DNA from: Roseomonas indoligenes | GTDB lineage: Bacteria; Pseudomonadota; Alphaproteobacteria; Acetobacterales; Acetobacteraceae | Direction: 5' to 3' | Assembly: GCF_017813365.1 (NCBI RefSeq) | Contig: NZ_JAGIZA010000006.1 | Location: forward strand, 223,561 to 287,560 | Length of the DNA stretch: 64,000 bases | Shown here: positions 10,652 to 18,837 of the stretch, in pieces | How the letters are laid out: each line of letters opens with the position of its first letter | How positions within the stretch are numbered: position 1 is the first letter of the stretch | Notes under the pieces: model-generated | Database searches by the model: none | Seen by the model: the letters and a program-made list of their open reading frames with translations, nothing else | What the model was told of the DNA's origin: nothing | Translations under genes and position numbers: made by a program

Positions 10652-11680
10652 TCAGGCTTCCCACTCGCTGTGCCGCCGCAGGGCGGTGGTGAGGAGGATG
10701 GCGGCGAGGCCGAGGATGGCGGCCGTTGCCGCGGGGCGCTTCGTGGCCTTCACGTAGAGGCTGCTGCTGCGGAGCAGGTGCGGCTCGTGCGTGCCGCGTT
10801 CATGGCCGCCATAGCCGGCCTGGAAGAGGGCACGGGCGGGATCGCCGGAGGAGCGGCGGGTTCGGGACTGGTGGGAGGTGTACATCAGCCGCTTCATCAG
10901 CCAGTCCGTGAAATGAGGGAACAGGAAGCCGATGAGGGCGGCGGCCTTCGCCTGCGAGCCGACATACATGTCGCGCTTGGGGTGGGCGGCGCACCAGAGG
11001 ATGGCTTCCGCCACGGCTTCCGGCGGATAGATCATGCCGCGGTGGACGGGCTGCATCGGCATGTAGTTGCCGGCGTGCTCGTTGTAGGGCGTGTCGATGC
11101 GGCCGGGATGGATGAGGGAGACGGAGACGGGCCAGCCGTGGTGCTCGATCTCGGTCCGCATCGCTTCGGTGAAGCCGTGCACGGCGAACTTGGCGGATGA
11201 GTAGGTGGACTGCACCGCGGGCGCGCGGTCCCCGAAGAAGCTGCCGGTCTGGATGATGGCGCCCGGGCTGCCGCGTTCCCGGTAATGGCGCAGGGCGGCA
11301 AGGGAGCCGTAGACGAGGCCCCAGTAGACCGTGTCGAACATGCGGTGCCAGGCGTCCATGGGGACGTTCCAGGTCTCGCCGAAGATCGAGATGCCGGCGT
11401 TGTTCACCCAGGTGTCGAAGTGGCCGAACTCACGGATCGTGGTTTCCGCGAGGTTGCGGATGTCGTCCTCCTTGCCGACGTCGCAGACGACGTGGAGCGC
11501 GCGGCCGCCCTGCGCGCGGATCTCCTGCGCGAGGTTGCGCAGCGCCTCCTCATTCCGGGCGGCGACGACGACGGTGGCGCCTTCCCTTGCCGCCATGCGT
11601 GCCGTGGCGAGGCCGATGCCGCTGCTGGCGCCGGTGATGACGACGACCTGTTCGGACAGAGGCTTGAGTCGGGGCTGCAT
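10652..11680 (-). CDS. SDR family oxidoreductase with C-terminal membrane segment
   Basis: A 342-residue short-chain dehydrogenase. The Rossmann motif TGASSGIG is at 17-24, NNAG at 93-96, catalytic Ser147, Tyr160 and Lys164 (YSSAK). Beyond the usual 250 residues there is an extra region with MYVGSQAKAAALIGFLFPHFTDWLMKR and, near the end, a hydrophobic stretch (ATAAILGLAAILLTTAL) that could anchor the protein to the inner membrane. A GGAGAG ribosome site supports the ATG at 11680. It is divergent from, and shares the motif HAGNY and the WxxxHP pattern with, the lipoprotein SDR at 11861, so the two look like diverged paralogues. Substrate unknown. Confidence 0.88.
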   Translation of the reverse strand: MQPRLKPLSEQVVVITGASSGIGLATARMAAREGATVVVAARNEEALRNLAQEIRAQGGRALHVVCDVGKEDDIRNLAETTIREFGHFDTWVNNAGISIFGETWNVPMDAWHRMFDTVYWGLVYGSLAALRHYRERGSPGAIIQTGSFFGDRAPAVQSTYSSAKFAVHGFTEAMRTEIEHHGWPVSVSLIHPGRIDTPYNEHAGNYMPMQPVHRGMIYPPEAVAEAILWCAAHPKRDMYVGSQAKAAALIGFLFPHFTDWLMKRLMYTSHQSRTRRSSGDPARALFQAGYGGHERGTHEPHLLRSSSLYVKATKRPAATAAILGLAAILLTTALRRHSEWEA

Positions 11681-11751
11681 GCGCTCTCTCCGTTGCAGGG
11701 GGGCATGTAAGCCGTGGCGGCGGAGCGGCGCCTTGGCGCATGTGAATCGCG

Positions 11752-11798
11752 CACGCATGCGTGTTCGGATCGCGCGGGCATGCGTGCCGCGATGCGTG
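11752..11798. promoter_or_regulatory. Palindrome and repeats between divergent SDR genes
   Basis: CACGCATGCGTG (11752-11763) is a perfect 12-base palindrome. GCATGCGTG occurs in it (11755-11763) and again at 11778-11786, and GATGCGTG follows at 11791-11798. This cluster lies in the 180-base gap between two divergently transcribed dehydrogenase genes and looks like an operator for a dimeric regulator. The regulator is not encoded next to it. Confidence 0.4.
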
Positions 11799-11860
11799 CA
11801 CTCGGTGGAACGAATGTCGCGCTGGGATGTTCTTCGTGCCGACTAGCCGAGGAGCGGCGC

Positions 11861-12871
11861 ATGTTCCCTTTTCATATGTTGCCCGCAGCAATGATCGCGG
11901 TGGCCGGGGCGGTGCTGGGAGGGTGCTCGGCACCCGCCGAACTCGGGAGCCGGGACCGCGCGATGGTGGCCGGGCGGACCTATGTCGTGACGGGGGCTTC
12001 CAGCGGGTTCGGGCGCGGCACGGCGGAGCGGCTGGGAACCTATGGCGCGAATGTCGTGCTGGCGGCGCGGCGCGGGGCGGTGCTGGAGCAGGTGGCGGCG
12101 CAGGTGCGCGCCAATGGCGGGCAGGCGCTGGTGGTGCCGACCGATGTGAGCGACCCGGCGCAGGTGGAGGCGCTGGCGCAGGCGGCGCTGGGCGGGTTCG
12201 GGGCGATCGACGTGTGGATCAACGACGCGGCGGTGGCCTCCATCGGGCGGTTCGAGGAGATCCCGATTGCGGACCATGCGCGGATGGTGGACGTGAACCT
12301 GAAGGGGGCGATCTACGGCTCCCACGTCGCGCTGCGGCAGTTCCGGCGGCAGGGGCACGGGGTGCTGGTGAACATTTCCTCCGTCGAGGGAGATGTGCCG
12401 CTGGCCTATCACGCGACCTATGCGGCGACGAAGCACGCGATGCTCGGGCTGGATGGCGCGATCCGGCAGGAACTGCGGCTGGGCGGGCTGGACCGGGCGA
12501 TCCGGGTGGCGACGATCCAGCCCTGGGCGGTGGACACGCCCTACTGGGTGCATGCCGGGAACTACACGGGGCGGCAGGCGCAGGCGGGGTTGATGGACGA
12601 TCCGGCCCAGGTGGTGGACGCGATCGTGTGGAATTCGGTCCACCCCAACGGGCCGTACCAGGTGGGGTGGAAGTCCCAGGCGGCGGTGCTGGGGGACCGG
12701 ATCGCGCCGAGGCTGACGGAGCGGATCGCCGGGGGGTTCATCCAGCGCACGCAGATGGAGGATGCGCCGCCGGGGCCGATCACCTCGGGGAACCTGCACC
12801 AGCCGATGGCGGAGGGGACGGGGGTCGAGGGCGGCATCCGCGCGCGGATGGACGCGCAGGAGCGGCGGTAG
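11861..12871 (+). CDS. SDR family oxidoreductase with lipoprotein signal
   Basis: A 336-residue protein with an apparent lipoprotein signal: about 20 apolar residues ending in LGGC with Cys22, then a complete short-chain dehydrogenase domain. TGASSGFG is at 44-51, the usual NNAG is changed to NDAA (121-124), and Ser173, Tyr187 and Lys191 (YAATK) form the catalytic set. A GAGGAG ribosome site 7 bases before the ATG at 11861 fixes the start, so the signal is part of the protein. An NAD(P)-binding enzyme on the outside of the inner membrane would be unusual, since cofactor is not free there. The homologous SDR at 10652 is divergent from it. Confidence 0.85.
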   Translation: MFPFHMLPAAMIAVAGAVLGGCSAPAELGSRDRAMVAGRTYVVTGASSGFGRGTAERLGTYGANVVLAARRGAVLEQVAAQVRANGGQALVVPTDVSDPAQVEALAQAALGGFGAIDVWINDAAVASIGRFEEIPIADHARMVDVNLKGAIYGSHVALRQFRRQGHGVLVNISSVEGDVPLAYHATYAATKHAMLGLDGAIRQELRLGGLDRAIRVATIQPWAVDTPYWVHAGNYTGRQAQAGLMDDPAQVVDAIVWNSVHPNGPYQVGWKSQAAVLGDRIAPRLTERIAGGFIQRTQMEDAPPGPITSGNLHQPMAEGTGVEGGIRARMDAQERR

Positions 12872-12893
12872 GCTCGCGGCGGGGCCGCGAGCC
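12871..12893. terminator. Hairpin between convergent SDR and SMP-30 genes
   Basis: GGCTCGCGG and CCGCGAGCC form a 9-base perfect stem with loop CGGGG, starting at the last base of the SDR stop codon and followed by TTCG. The flanking genes converge, so it may act in both directions. Poor T-run. Confidence 0.5.
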
Positions 12894-12901
12894 TTCGCCC
12901 G

Positions 12902-14002
12902 TCAGGCGGCGCCCTGGGCTTCGACGTAGAGGGCGTAGAGCGAGTGGGAACTGGTCATGTAGAGGCGGTTGCCCTTGGCGCCGCCGAAGCAGAGGTTGGG
13001 GCAGCGCTCGGGCAGGCGGATATGGGCGAGGCGCTTGCCTTCCGGGCTGAAGACCATGACGCCGTCCAACTCCTCGGGCTTGCCGCGGAGATTGTAGACG
13101 GGGCGGCCGTTCACCGTGGTGGGCTGGGCTTCGAGGTTGCCGTCGCTGCCGTAGCCGACCCAGAGGTTGCCGTCCTTGTCGACCTTGAAGCCGTCGAGCG
13201 CGGCGGAGTCGGTGGCGTCGATGAGCTTGACGCGGTTGGAGAGCGTGCCGTCCGCACCGACATCGTAGGCGAAGATGGAGCGCGCGGGGGCGGGGTTGCG
13301 GCCGACGACGTAGAGCTTCTTCTCGTCCGGCGAGAAGGCGAGGCCATTGGGCAGGACGAGGTCGGTGATGACGGCCGTGATCTTCCCGTCCGGCGCCAGG
13401 CGATAGACGTTGGTGGTGGGCTGTTCCGGCGCGGCCTTGAAGCCTTCCCAGTCGCCGAGGATGCCGAAGGTGGGGTCGGTGAACCAGATGCTGTCGTCGG
13501 ACTTCACCACGATATCGTTCGGGGCGTTGAGGCGCTTGCCCTCGTACTTGTCCGCGAGGACGGTGATGGAGCCGTCCTTCTCCGTGCGGGTGACGCGGCG
13601 GGTAACGGAGTGCTCGCAGGTCACGAGGCGGCCCTGGCGGTCGCGGGTGTTGCCGTTGGAATAGTTCGCGGGGCTGCGGAAGACGGTGCAGGAGCCGTCC
13701 TTCTCGCTGAACTTCATGATGCGGTTGTTCGGGATGTCGCTGAAGAGGAGGTAGCCGCCGTCCTCCGGGAACCAGGCGGGGCCTTCGGCCCAGCGGAAGC
13801 CCGTGGCGAGTTGCTCCACCGTGCTGCTGTAGAGGCGGTACTTCGCGAAGCTGGGGTCCAGGATCTGGACCGCCGGGTCGGGGTAGCGCTGGTTCGGGGT
13901 GAAGGGGAAGGACTGGGCGGCTGCCGCGAGGGGGGCAAGCGCCGGGGCGGCGGCCGCGGCCGTTCCGGCGGCGCGCAGCAGGGCGCGACGGGTGGTGTTC
14001 AT
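12902..14002 (-). CDS. SMP-30/gluconolactonase family protein, Tat-exported
   Basis: A 366-residue six-bladed beta-propeller enzyme-like protein. A twin-arginine signal (TTRRALLRAAG at residues 3-13, cleavage after about 29) directs it to the periplasm already folded. Family motifs include WAEGPAWFP, LLFSDIPNNRI, LNAPNDIVV with the conserved Asn-Asp, and LPNGLAFSPDEKKLYV. SMP-30-type enzymes hydrolyse sugar lactones with a bound divalent metal. The ATG at 14002 was chosen over the longer open frame because the Tat signal begins there and GGAGGA lies upstream. The substrate is not predictable. Confidence 0.9.
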   Translation of the reverse strand: MNTTRRALLRAAGTAAAAAPALAPLAAAAQSFPFTPNQRYPDPAVQILDPSFAKYRLYSSTVEQLATGFRWAEGPAWFPEDGGYLLFSDIPNNRIMKFSEKDGSCTVFRSPANYSNGNTRDRQGRLVTCEHSVTRRVTRTEKDGSITVLADKYEGKRLNAPNDIVVKSDDSIWFTDPTFGILGDWEGFKAAPEQPTTNVYRLAPDGKITAVITDLVLPNGLAFSPDEKKLYVVGRNPAPARSIFAYDVGADGTLSNRVKLIDATDSAALDGFKVDKDGNLWVGYGSDGNLEAQPTTVNGRPVYNLRGKPEELDGVMVFSPEGKRLAHIRLPERCPNLCFGGAKGNRLYMTSSHSLYALYVEAQGAA

Positions 14003-14249
14003 TCCTGGGTTCCTCCTGCGCGCACCGGTGCCGGGCGCGGACCGTTGCCATGATGGCCACGGTCCGAGCGGGGGTGGCAAGGGCGCGGGCGCGTCGGCGG
14101 ATGCGAGGTCCTGGCGCCCGACGAGGTCAGGGGACCGGAGGGCCCGGCCATCGGCGACGCTGGTGACGGGCCTGTATTCGCGCCTGCTACCCGCCTCTGG
14201 ATCAGTTCCGCCCATACAGCCTAAGGGGAGGGATGACAGGGCGGGCGTG

Positions 14250-15362
14250 ATGACAGCGGACACGGATTTCGAGATTTTCCTTTCGGCCCCGCCTGGGCTT
14301 GAGGACCTGCTGGCCGAGGAGGTCGGCGGGAAGGGGTTCAAGCGGCCGAAGGCGGTGCCGGGCGGCGTGGTGACCCGGGGCGGGTGGCCGGAGGTATGGC
14401 GGGCCAACCTTTGGATCCGTGGGGCCGGGCGGGTGCTGGCGCGGGTGGACGGGTTCCGCGCGGTGCATCTGGCGCAGCTGGATACGCTGGCGCGGCGGGT
14501 GCGGTGGGGCGACGTGCTGCGGCGGGACGTGCCCTTCCGCGTGGAGGCGTCCTGCGCGGGGTCGAAGATCTATCACAGCGGGGCGACGGCGGAGCGGTTC
14601 GAGCGGGCGATCCGGGAGACGCTGGGGGCGGTGCCGGGCGAGGACGGCGTGCTGGTGATGGTGCGGATCGAGAACGACTTCTGCACGGTCAGCGTCGATA
14701 CCTCCGGTGAGCCGCTGCACAAGCGCGGCTACAAGGAGGCGGTGAACGCGGCGCCGATGCGGGAGACGATGGCGGCGCTGTTCCTGCGGGGATGCGGCTA
14801 CGAGGGGAACGAGCCGGTGCTGGATCCGATGTGCGGGTCCGGCACCTTCGTGATCGAGGCGGCGGAGATCGCGGCGCGGCTGAATCCCGGGCGTGCCCGG
14901 GCATTTGCCTTCGAGCGGCTTGCCAGTTTCGACGCCGAGGCCTGGGAGCGGATGCGCGAGGTGAGGAGCGCGCGCGTGCCTGCTTTCCGGTTCCACGGGA
15001 GCGACCGGGATGCGGGGGCAGTGGCGATGAGCCTGGCGAATGCGGCCCGGGCCGGGGTGGAGGGGTTCTGCGCCTTCCGGCGGGCTTCGATCAGCGAGGT
15101 GATGCCCCCGGACGGGCCGCCGGGGCTGGTGATCGTCAATCCGCCCTATGGGTCGCGGCTGGGGGACAAGGGGAAGCTGCTACCGCTGTACCAGGCCTTC
15201 GGGCAGGTGATGCTGGAGCGCTTCGCGGGGTGGCGCGTGGGGATGGTGGCGAACGAGGCGCGGCTGGCGAGGGCCACCGGGCTGCCCTTCCTGCCGGCCG
15301 GGGCGCCGGTGCCGCATGGCGGGCTGCGGGTAACGCTGTACCGGACGGCGGTGCTGGGGTGA
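14250..15362 (+). CDS. THUMP-domain class I RNA methyltransferase (RlmL/YpsC-like)
   Basis: A 370-residue protein with an N-terminal ferredoxin-like/THUMP region (residues about 5-160; APPGLEDLLAEEV at the start is typical) and a C-terminal SAM-dependent methyltransferase domain with DPMCGSGTFVIEA (motif I) and the catalytic NPPYG (motif IV). It resembles the N-terminal half of RlmL and Bacillus YpsC, which make m2G in 23S rRNA. It acts in the cytoplasm on rRNA by inference. ATG 14250 directly follows an in-frame GTG and is preceded by a purine-rich stretch; the longer frame upstream is spurious. Confidence 0.9.
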   Translation: MTADTDFEIFLSAPPGLEDLLAEEVGGKGFKRPKAVPGGVVTRGGWPEVWRANLWIRGAGRVLARVDGFRAVHLAQLDTLARRVRWGDVLRRDVPFRVEASCAGSKIYHSGATAERFERAIRETLGAVPGEDGVLVMVRIENDFCTVSVDTSGEPLHKRGYKEAVNAAPMRETMAALFLRGCGYEGNEPVLDPMCGSGTFVIEAAEIAARLNPGRARAFAFERLASFDAEAWERMREVRSARVPAFRFHGSDRDAGAVAMSLANAARAGVEGFCAFRRASISEVMPPDGPPGLVIVNPPYGSRLGDKGKLLPLYQAFGQVMLERFAGWRVGMVANEARLARATGLPFLPAGAPVPHGGLRVTLYRTAVLG

Positions 15363-15372
15363 GGGGCGCTGC

Positions 15373-15981
15373 TCAGGACGGCGGGCAGTTGCGGGGCCAG
15401 GGGCCGGCGTAGCGGTTCAGGGTCCAGGTGGTGATCGCCTCGGCATCGGGGTGGCCCGCGCGGATGGAGGAGCGGTCGATGCCGTTCTCGTCCGTCCACA
15501 TGCGCGTGGTGACGGGGCCGGGGGCGAAGAGGCGGCCTTGCAGGCGGAGGGTGTCGCCGGTGCGGCTGCCGGTGAGGGGGCCGAGATGGACCTCCTGTGC
15601 GACCTCGGGCGGTGGGGTCGGGCTGAAGCGGATCCGGGACTCGTCGTTGTCCGGGACCGAGGCGGTGATGCGGTAGAGGCGGAGGGTGCCGCGCTCGTCG
15701 CAGGTGGCGGCCTGGCCGGTGGGGTAGGGGCCGCAGCCCGTGCCGCTGCGGCAGCCGCTGTTGCGCGTGCTCATCCGCAGTTGGAGCCAGATGCGGAGGG
15801 GGCGGCCGGTGGGGGTGGTGGCGGTGCCGGCCCAATCGCCGGTGAGGGTGCCTTCCGCCGAGAAGGGGTTGCCCCAGGGATGGGTCAGGCGGTCCAGGTA
15901 CCAGGGCAGGCCGGCGATGAGGATGACGGCGAGGACGGCGAGTAGGCGGACGGGGAGGGGGTAGCGGCGGGGGGCGGGCAT
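15373..15981 (-). CDS. Hypothetical membrane-anchored protein, 202 aa
   Basis: The protein has one N-terminal membrane segment (about residues 10-28) and then a soluble, beta-rich domain, probably periplasmic. It contains four closely spaced cysteines between residues 75 and 95 that could form disulfides, and repeats of short G-T-rich strands (GTLTGDWAGT). I do not recognise the family. A GGAG ribosome site precedes the ATG at 15981. It lies downstream of the purC-purS-purQ set on the same strand, with 36 bases to the purQ stop, so it could be the last gene of that transcript. Confidence 0.72.
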   Translation of the reverse strand: MPAPRRYPLPVRLLAVLAVILIAGLPWYLDRLTHPWGNPFSAEGTLTGDWAGTATTPTGRPLRIWLQLRMSTRNSGCRSGTGCGPYPTGQAATCDERGTLRLYRITASVPDNDESRIRFSPTPPPEVAQEVHLGPLTGSRTGDTLRLQGRLFAPGPVTTRMWTDENGIDRSSIRAGHPDAEAITTWTLNRYAGPWPRNCPPS

Positions 15982-16017
15982 GGCGCTCTCCTTCCGGAGG
16001 GCACCATGCCAGCGTGT

Positions 16018-16692
16018 TCAGGCCGAAACGAGGGTTTCGGCGAGGGAGGTGAAGAGGGGGAGGCCGTCCTCGCCGCCCATGAGGGGGTCCACCAGGTCCT
16101 CGGGGTGCGGCATCAGGCCGAGGATGCGGAGGTTGGGGGAGAGGATGCCGGCGATGTCGCGGGCGGCGCCGTTGCGGTTCCGGTCGGCGTAGCGGAAGGC
16201 GACGAGGCCCTCGCCCTCCAGGCGGTCCAGGGTCTCGTCCTCGGCGAAGTAGTTGCCGTCTCCGTGTGCCATGGGGGCGCGGAAGGTGGCGCCCTTCTGC
16301 CAGCGGGCGGTGAAGGGGGTGCCGGCGCGCTCCACCCGGAGGACGCAGTCCATGGAGAGGAAGCGGAGGCCGGCGTTGCGCAGCAGGGCGCCGGGGAGGA
16401 GGCCGGCCTCGCAGAGGATCTGGAAGCCGTTGCAGACGCCGAGGACGTGGCCGCCCTTGGCCGCGAAGTCGCGCACGGCGGGCATGATGGGGGACTGGGC
16501 GGCCATGGCGCCGCAGCGCAGGTAGTCGCCGTGGGAGAAGCCGCCGGGGAGGACGACGAGGTCCGTGCCGGTCGGCAGCTCGGTCTCCCGGTGGAAGGTG
16601 ATGGAGGGCTTGCGGCCGGTCGCCTTCTGCAGGGCGATGGCCATGTCGCGCTCCCGGTTCGTGCCGGGGAAGAGGAGGATGGTGGCGTTCAT
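16018..16692 (-). CDS. purQ: Phosphoribosylformylglycinamidine synthase subunit PurQ
   Basis: The 224-residue glutaminase subunit of FGAM synthetase. The class I amidotransferase nucleophile is Cys87 in [13 protein letters not shown]; the partner His lies in [11 protein letters not shown] or in LMPHPEDL near the C-terminus. It hydrolyses glutamine and passes ammonia to PurL, with PurS as bridge. The start codon overlaps the stop of the small upstream membrane gene (ATGA), which implies translational coupling. The open frame continues further upstream but the ATG at 16692 gives the conserved N-terminus [11 protein letters not shown]. Confidence 0.97.
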   Translation of the reverse strand: MNATILLFPGTNRERDMAIALQKATGRKPSITFHRETELPTGTDLVVLPGGFSHGDYLRCGAMAAQSPIMPAVRDFAAKGGHVLGVCNGFQILCEAGLLPGALLRNAGLRFLSMDCVLRVERAGTPFTARWQKGATFRAPMAHGDGNYFAEDETLDRLEGEGLVAFRYADRNRNGAARDIAGILSPNLRILGLMPHPEDLVDPLMGGEDGLPLFTSLAETLVSA

Positions 16693-16949
16693 GGTTCGTG
16701 GAGGACCCTGAGCCAGTGGAGGCCGCCGAGGACGGCGATGGTGAGGAGGGCCGCGATGGCGGCGGCGGTGACCCAGCGGTCCAGGCCCACCTTGGCGCGG
16801 GCCATGAGGCCCAGGCGGGCGGGGGCGCGCCTGCCGCGGGGGAGAGGGGCCGCGGGGCGGGCGAGGGCCTTGCGGCGCTCCCGCCATGAGAGGAGCATCG
16901 AGATCAGGACCGTCAGGACGGTCATGATGAGGAGGCTGGCCTTGATCAT
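16689..16949 (-). CDS. Small two-helix membrane protein coupled to purQ
   Basis: An 86-residue protein with an N-terminal helix (residues 2-20), a basic middle (WRERRKAL... RRAPARLG) and a second helix (about 60-80), so a hairpin in the inner membrane with a cytoplasmic positively charged loop is likely. It sits between purS and purQ and overlaps purQ by four bases (ATGA), so the ribosome must translate it to reach purQ efficiently. No membrane role is known in this pathway step. I do not recognise the family; similar small frames may occur at this place in related genomes but I cannot check that. Confidence 0.75.
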   Translation of the reverse strand: MIKASLLIMTVLTVLISMLLSWRERRKALARPAAPLPRGRRAPARLGLMARAKVGLDRWVTAAAIAALLTIAVLGGLHWLRVLHEP

Positions 16950-16968
16950 GGCGCGGAGCCCGGGCGCC

Positions 16969-17208
16969 TCAGGCCAGTTCGACGCGGAAGGATTCGATGA
17001 CCGTGTTGGCGAGGAGCTTGCGGGCCATGGCCTCGGCGGCGGCCTTCGCGGCCTCCGGGTCGGTCTCGGCGAGCTCCAGTTCGATCACCTTGCCCGTGCG
17101 GACTTCGCCGATACCCTCGAAGCCGAGGGTGCCGAGGGCGTGGGCGATGGCCTTGCCCTGGGGGTCGAGGACGCCGTTCTTCGGCATCACGTAGACCTTT
17201 GCCTTCAT
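16969..17208 (-). CDS. purS: Phosphoribosylformylglycinamidine synthase subunit PurS
   Basis: A 79-residue protein with the PurS pattern [21 protein letters not shown], followed by VRTGKVIELEL and a C-terminal KLLANTVIESFRVEL. PurS dimers bridge PurQ and PurL in the FGAM synthetase complex. Its ATG overlaps the purC stop by one base (TGATG), showing coupled translation. The longer frame over purC is spurious. Confidence 0.96.
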   Translation of the reverse strand: MKAKVYVMPKNGVLDPQGKAIAHALGTLGFEGIGEVRTGKVIELELAETDPEAAKAAAEAMARKLLANTVIESFRVELA

Positions 17209-17972
17209 CACTGCATGAGCTCCGGGCCCTTGAGGTCGCGCACGCCGGCTTCGGGGAGGATGCCAAGACGGCGGGCGACCTCCTGGTAGCCCTCCTCGAC
17301 CTTGCCGAGGTCGCGGCGGAAGCGGTCCTTGTCCATCTTCTCGCCGGTCTTGGTGTCCCAGAGGCGGCAATTGTCGGGGGAGATCTCGTCGGCGAGGACG
17401 ATGCGCATCTCGTCGTTCTCGTAGAGGCGGCCGAACTCGAGCTTGAAGTCCACGAGGGAGATGCCGACGCCGAGAAAGAGGCCGGTGAGGAAGTCGTTCA
17501 CGCGCAGCGCGAGGGCGACGATGTCGTCCAGGTCCTGGGTGGAGGCCCAGCCGAAGCAGGTGATGTGCTCCTCGGACACCATCGGGTCCTGCAGCTCGTC
17601 GTTCTTGTAGTAGTACTCGACGATGCTGCGGGGGAGGCGGGTGCCTTCCTGGATGCCCAGGCGCTTGGCGAGGCTGCCGGCGGCGATGTTCCGGATCACC
17701 ACCTCCAGCGGGATGATCTCCACCTCGCGGATCAGCTGTTCCCGCATGTTCAGGCGGCGGATGAAGTGGGTGGGGACGCCAATCTCGGCGAGGCGCGTCA
17801 TCAGGTGCTCGCTGATGCGGTTGTTCAGCACGCCCTTGCCGGTGATGACGCCCTTCTTCGCGCCGTTGCCGGCGGTGGCGTCGTCCTTGAAGTACTGGAC
17901 CAGGGTGCCGGGCTCGGGGCCCTCGAAGAGGACCTTGGCTTTGCCTTCGTAGAGCTGCCGCCTGCGGGCCAT
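17208..17972 (-). CDS. purC: Phosphoribosylaminoimidazole-succinocarboxamide synthase
   Basis: A 254-residue SAICAR synthetase, joining aspartate to CAIR with ATP. Motifs seen: [11 protein letters not shown] at the start (ATP lid), [11 protein letters not shown], the [16 protein letters not shown] segment, and FKLEFG followed by [12 protein letters not shown]. Length is normal. It is the first gene of purC-purS-(86 aa)-purQ; its own promoter must lie in the 267 bases shared with the divergent 182-aa secreted protein gene. ATG 17972 was chosen because the family N-terminus begins there. Confidence 0.97.
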   Translation of the reverse strand: MARRRQLYEGKAKVLFEGPEPGTLVQYFKDDATAGNGAKKGVITGKGVLNNRISEHLMTRLAEIGVPTHFIRRLNMREQLIREVEIIPLEVVIRNIAAGSLAKRLGIQEGTRLPRSIVEYYYKNDELQDPMVSEEHITCFGWASTQDLDDIVALALRVNDFLTGLFLGVGISLVDFKLEFGRLYENDEMRIVLADEISPDNCRLWDTKTGEKMDKDRFRRDLGKVEEGYQEVARRLGILPEAGVRDLKGPELMQ

Positions 17973-18239
17973 GGTGGGGTTCCCGGAATCTCGTATGGCC
18001 GCCGGAATCGGCCTGTCGGCGGGCCCGCGGCGGCGAATGAGGGCTGCGTATAGCAGGGGGTGTGGGGCAGGGCCACCGCCGCGGGCGCATGGCCGGGGCG
18101 GGCTGTCCGGGGGTGTGGATGGCGGGCAACCCACGATTGCGTGACCGGAGCGGGTCAACGCCTGGCCTTCACCCGCGTTAAGCCCGGGCACGGCACGGCA
18201 AGAGACCGTGACGCATCAGAACTTCAGGGAGATTTCGCT

Positions 18240-18788
18240 ATGCGCACGCGTATCGCCATCATCGCCGCGGCTCTGGCCACCACCGCCCTGGCCCCCCTCG
18301 CCATGGCCCAGAGCACCAGCAATCCGTCTTCCCCCAGCAATCCGCCGATGAGCATGGCGCCGGCCACGCAGCCCCCCGGCACCACCGCCGCGCCCGGCAC
18401 CACCTCCGGCCCCGCCGCTTCCCAGTCCCGCGCCGGCACGGCCACGCAGGGCGCGCCGCTGGGCAGCACCGCCGGCACCACCCACACCCAGACGGGCGGG
18501 ACCGCCGGCAACACGACGGGCCGGACCGATAACGGCCAGTCCGCCGTCCGGACGGACAATCACGGCAATGCGCCCGCGACCACGGCCACCCCGGCATCCG
18601 GCGCCAATTCCTTCACCGAGGGCCAGGCGCGCAGCCGGATCGAGGCCGCCGGCTTCACGGGCGTGCAGGACCTGAAGAAGGACGAGGCCGGCGTGTGGCG
18701 TGGCCGCGCGATGCGCGGTGGCCAGTCCGCCGATGTGGGCCTGGACTTCCAGGGGAATGTCGTGACCGGCGCAGCGCCGGCGCGCTGA
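18240..18788 (+). CDS. Secreted Thr/Pro/Gly-rich protein with PepSY-like C-terminus
   Basis: A 182-residue exported protein. A signal peptide (residues 1-23, ending AMAQ) is followed by about 95 residues of low-complexity Thr, Gly, Pro, Asn and Ser, and then a folded C-terminal domain (SFTEGQARSRIEAAGFTGVQDLKKDEAGVWRGRA) of the kind found in small PepSY/YpeB-like periplasmic proteins. The linker suggests an envelope-tethered or extended structure. It lies 49 bases upstream of the 307-residue gene on the same strand; both share high Thr/Gly/Asn content. Confidence 0.82.
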   Translation: MRTRIAIIAAALATTALAPLAMAQSTSNPSSPSNPPMSMAPATQPPGTTAAPGTTSGPAASQSRAGTATQGAPLGSTAGTTHTQTGGTAGNTTGRTDNGQSAVRTDNHGNAPATTATPASGANSFTEGQARSRIEAAGFTGVQDLKKDEAGVWRGRAMRGGQSADVGLDFQGNVVTGAAPAR

Positions 18789-18837
18789 GCGAACGCATCC
18801 GACTAAGCCCGACGACAACGACCAAAAGGAGAGTTCT

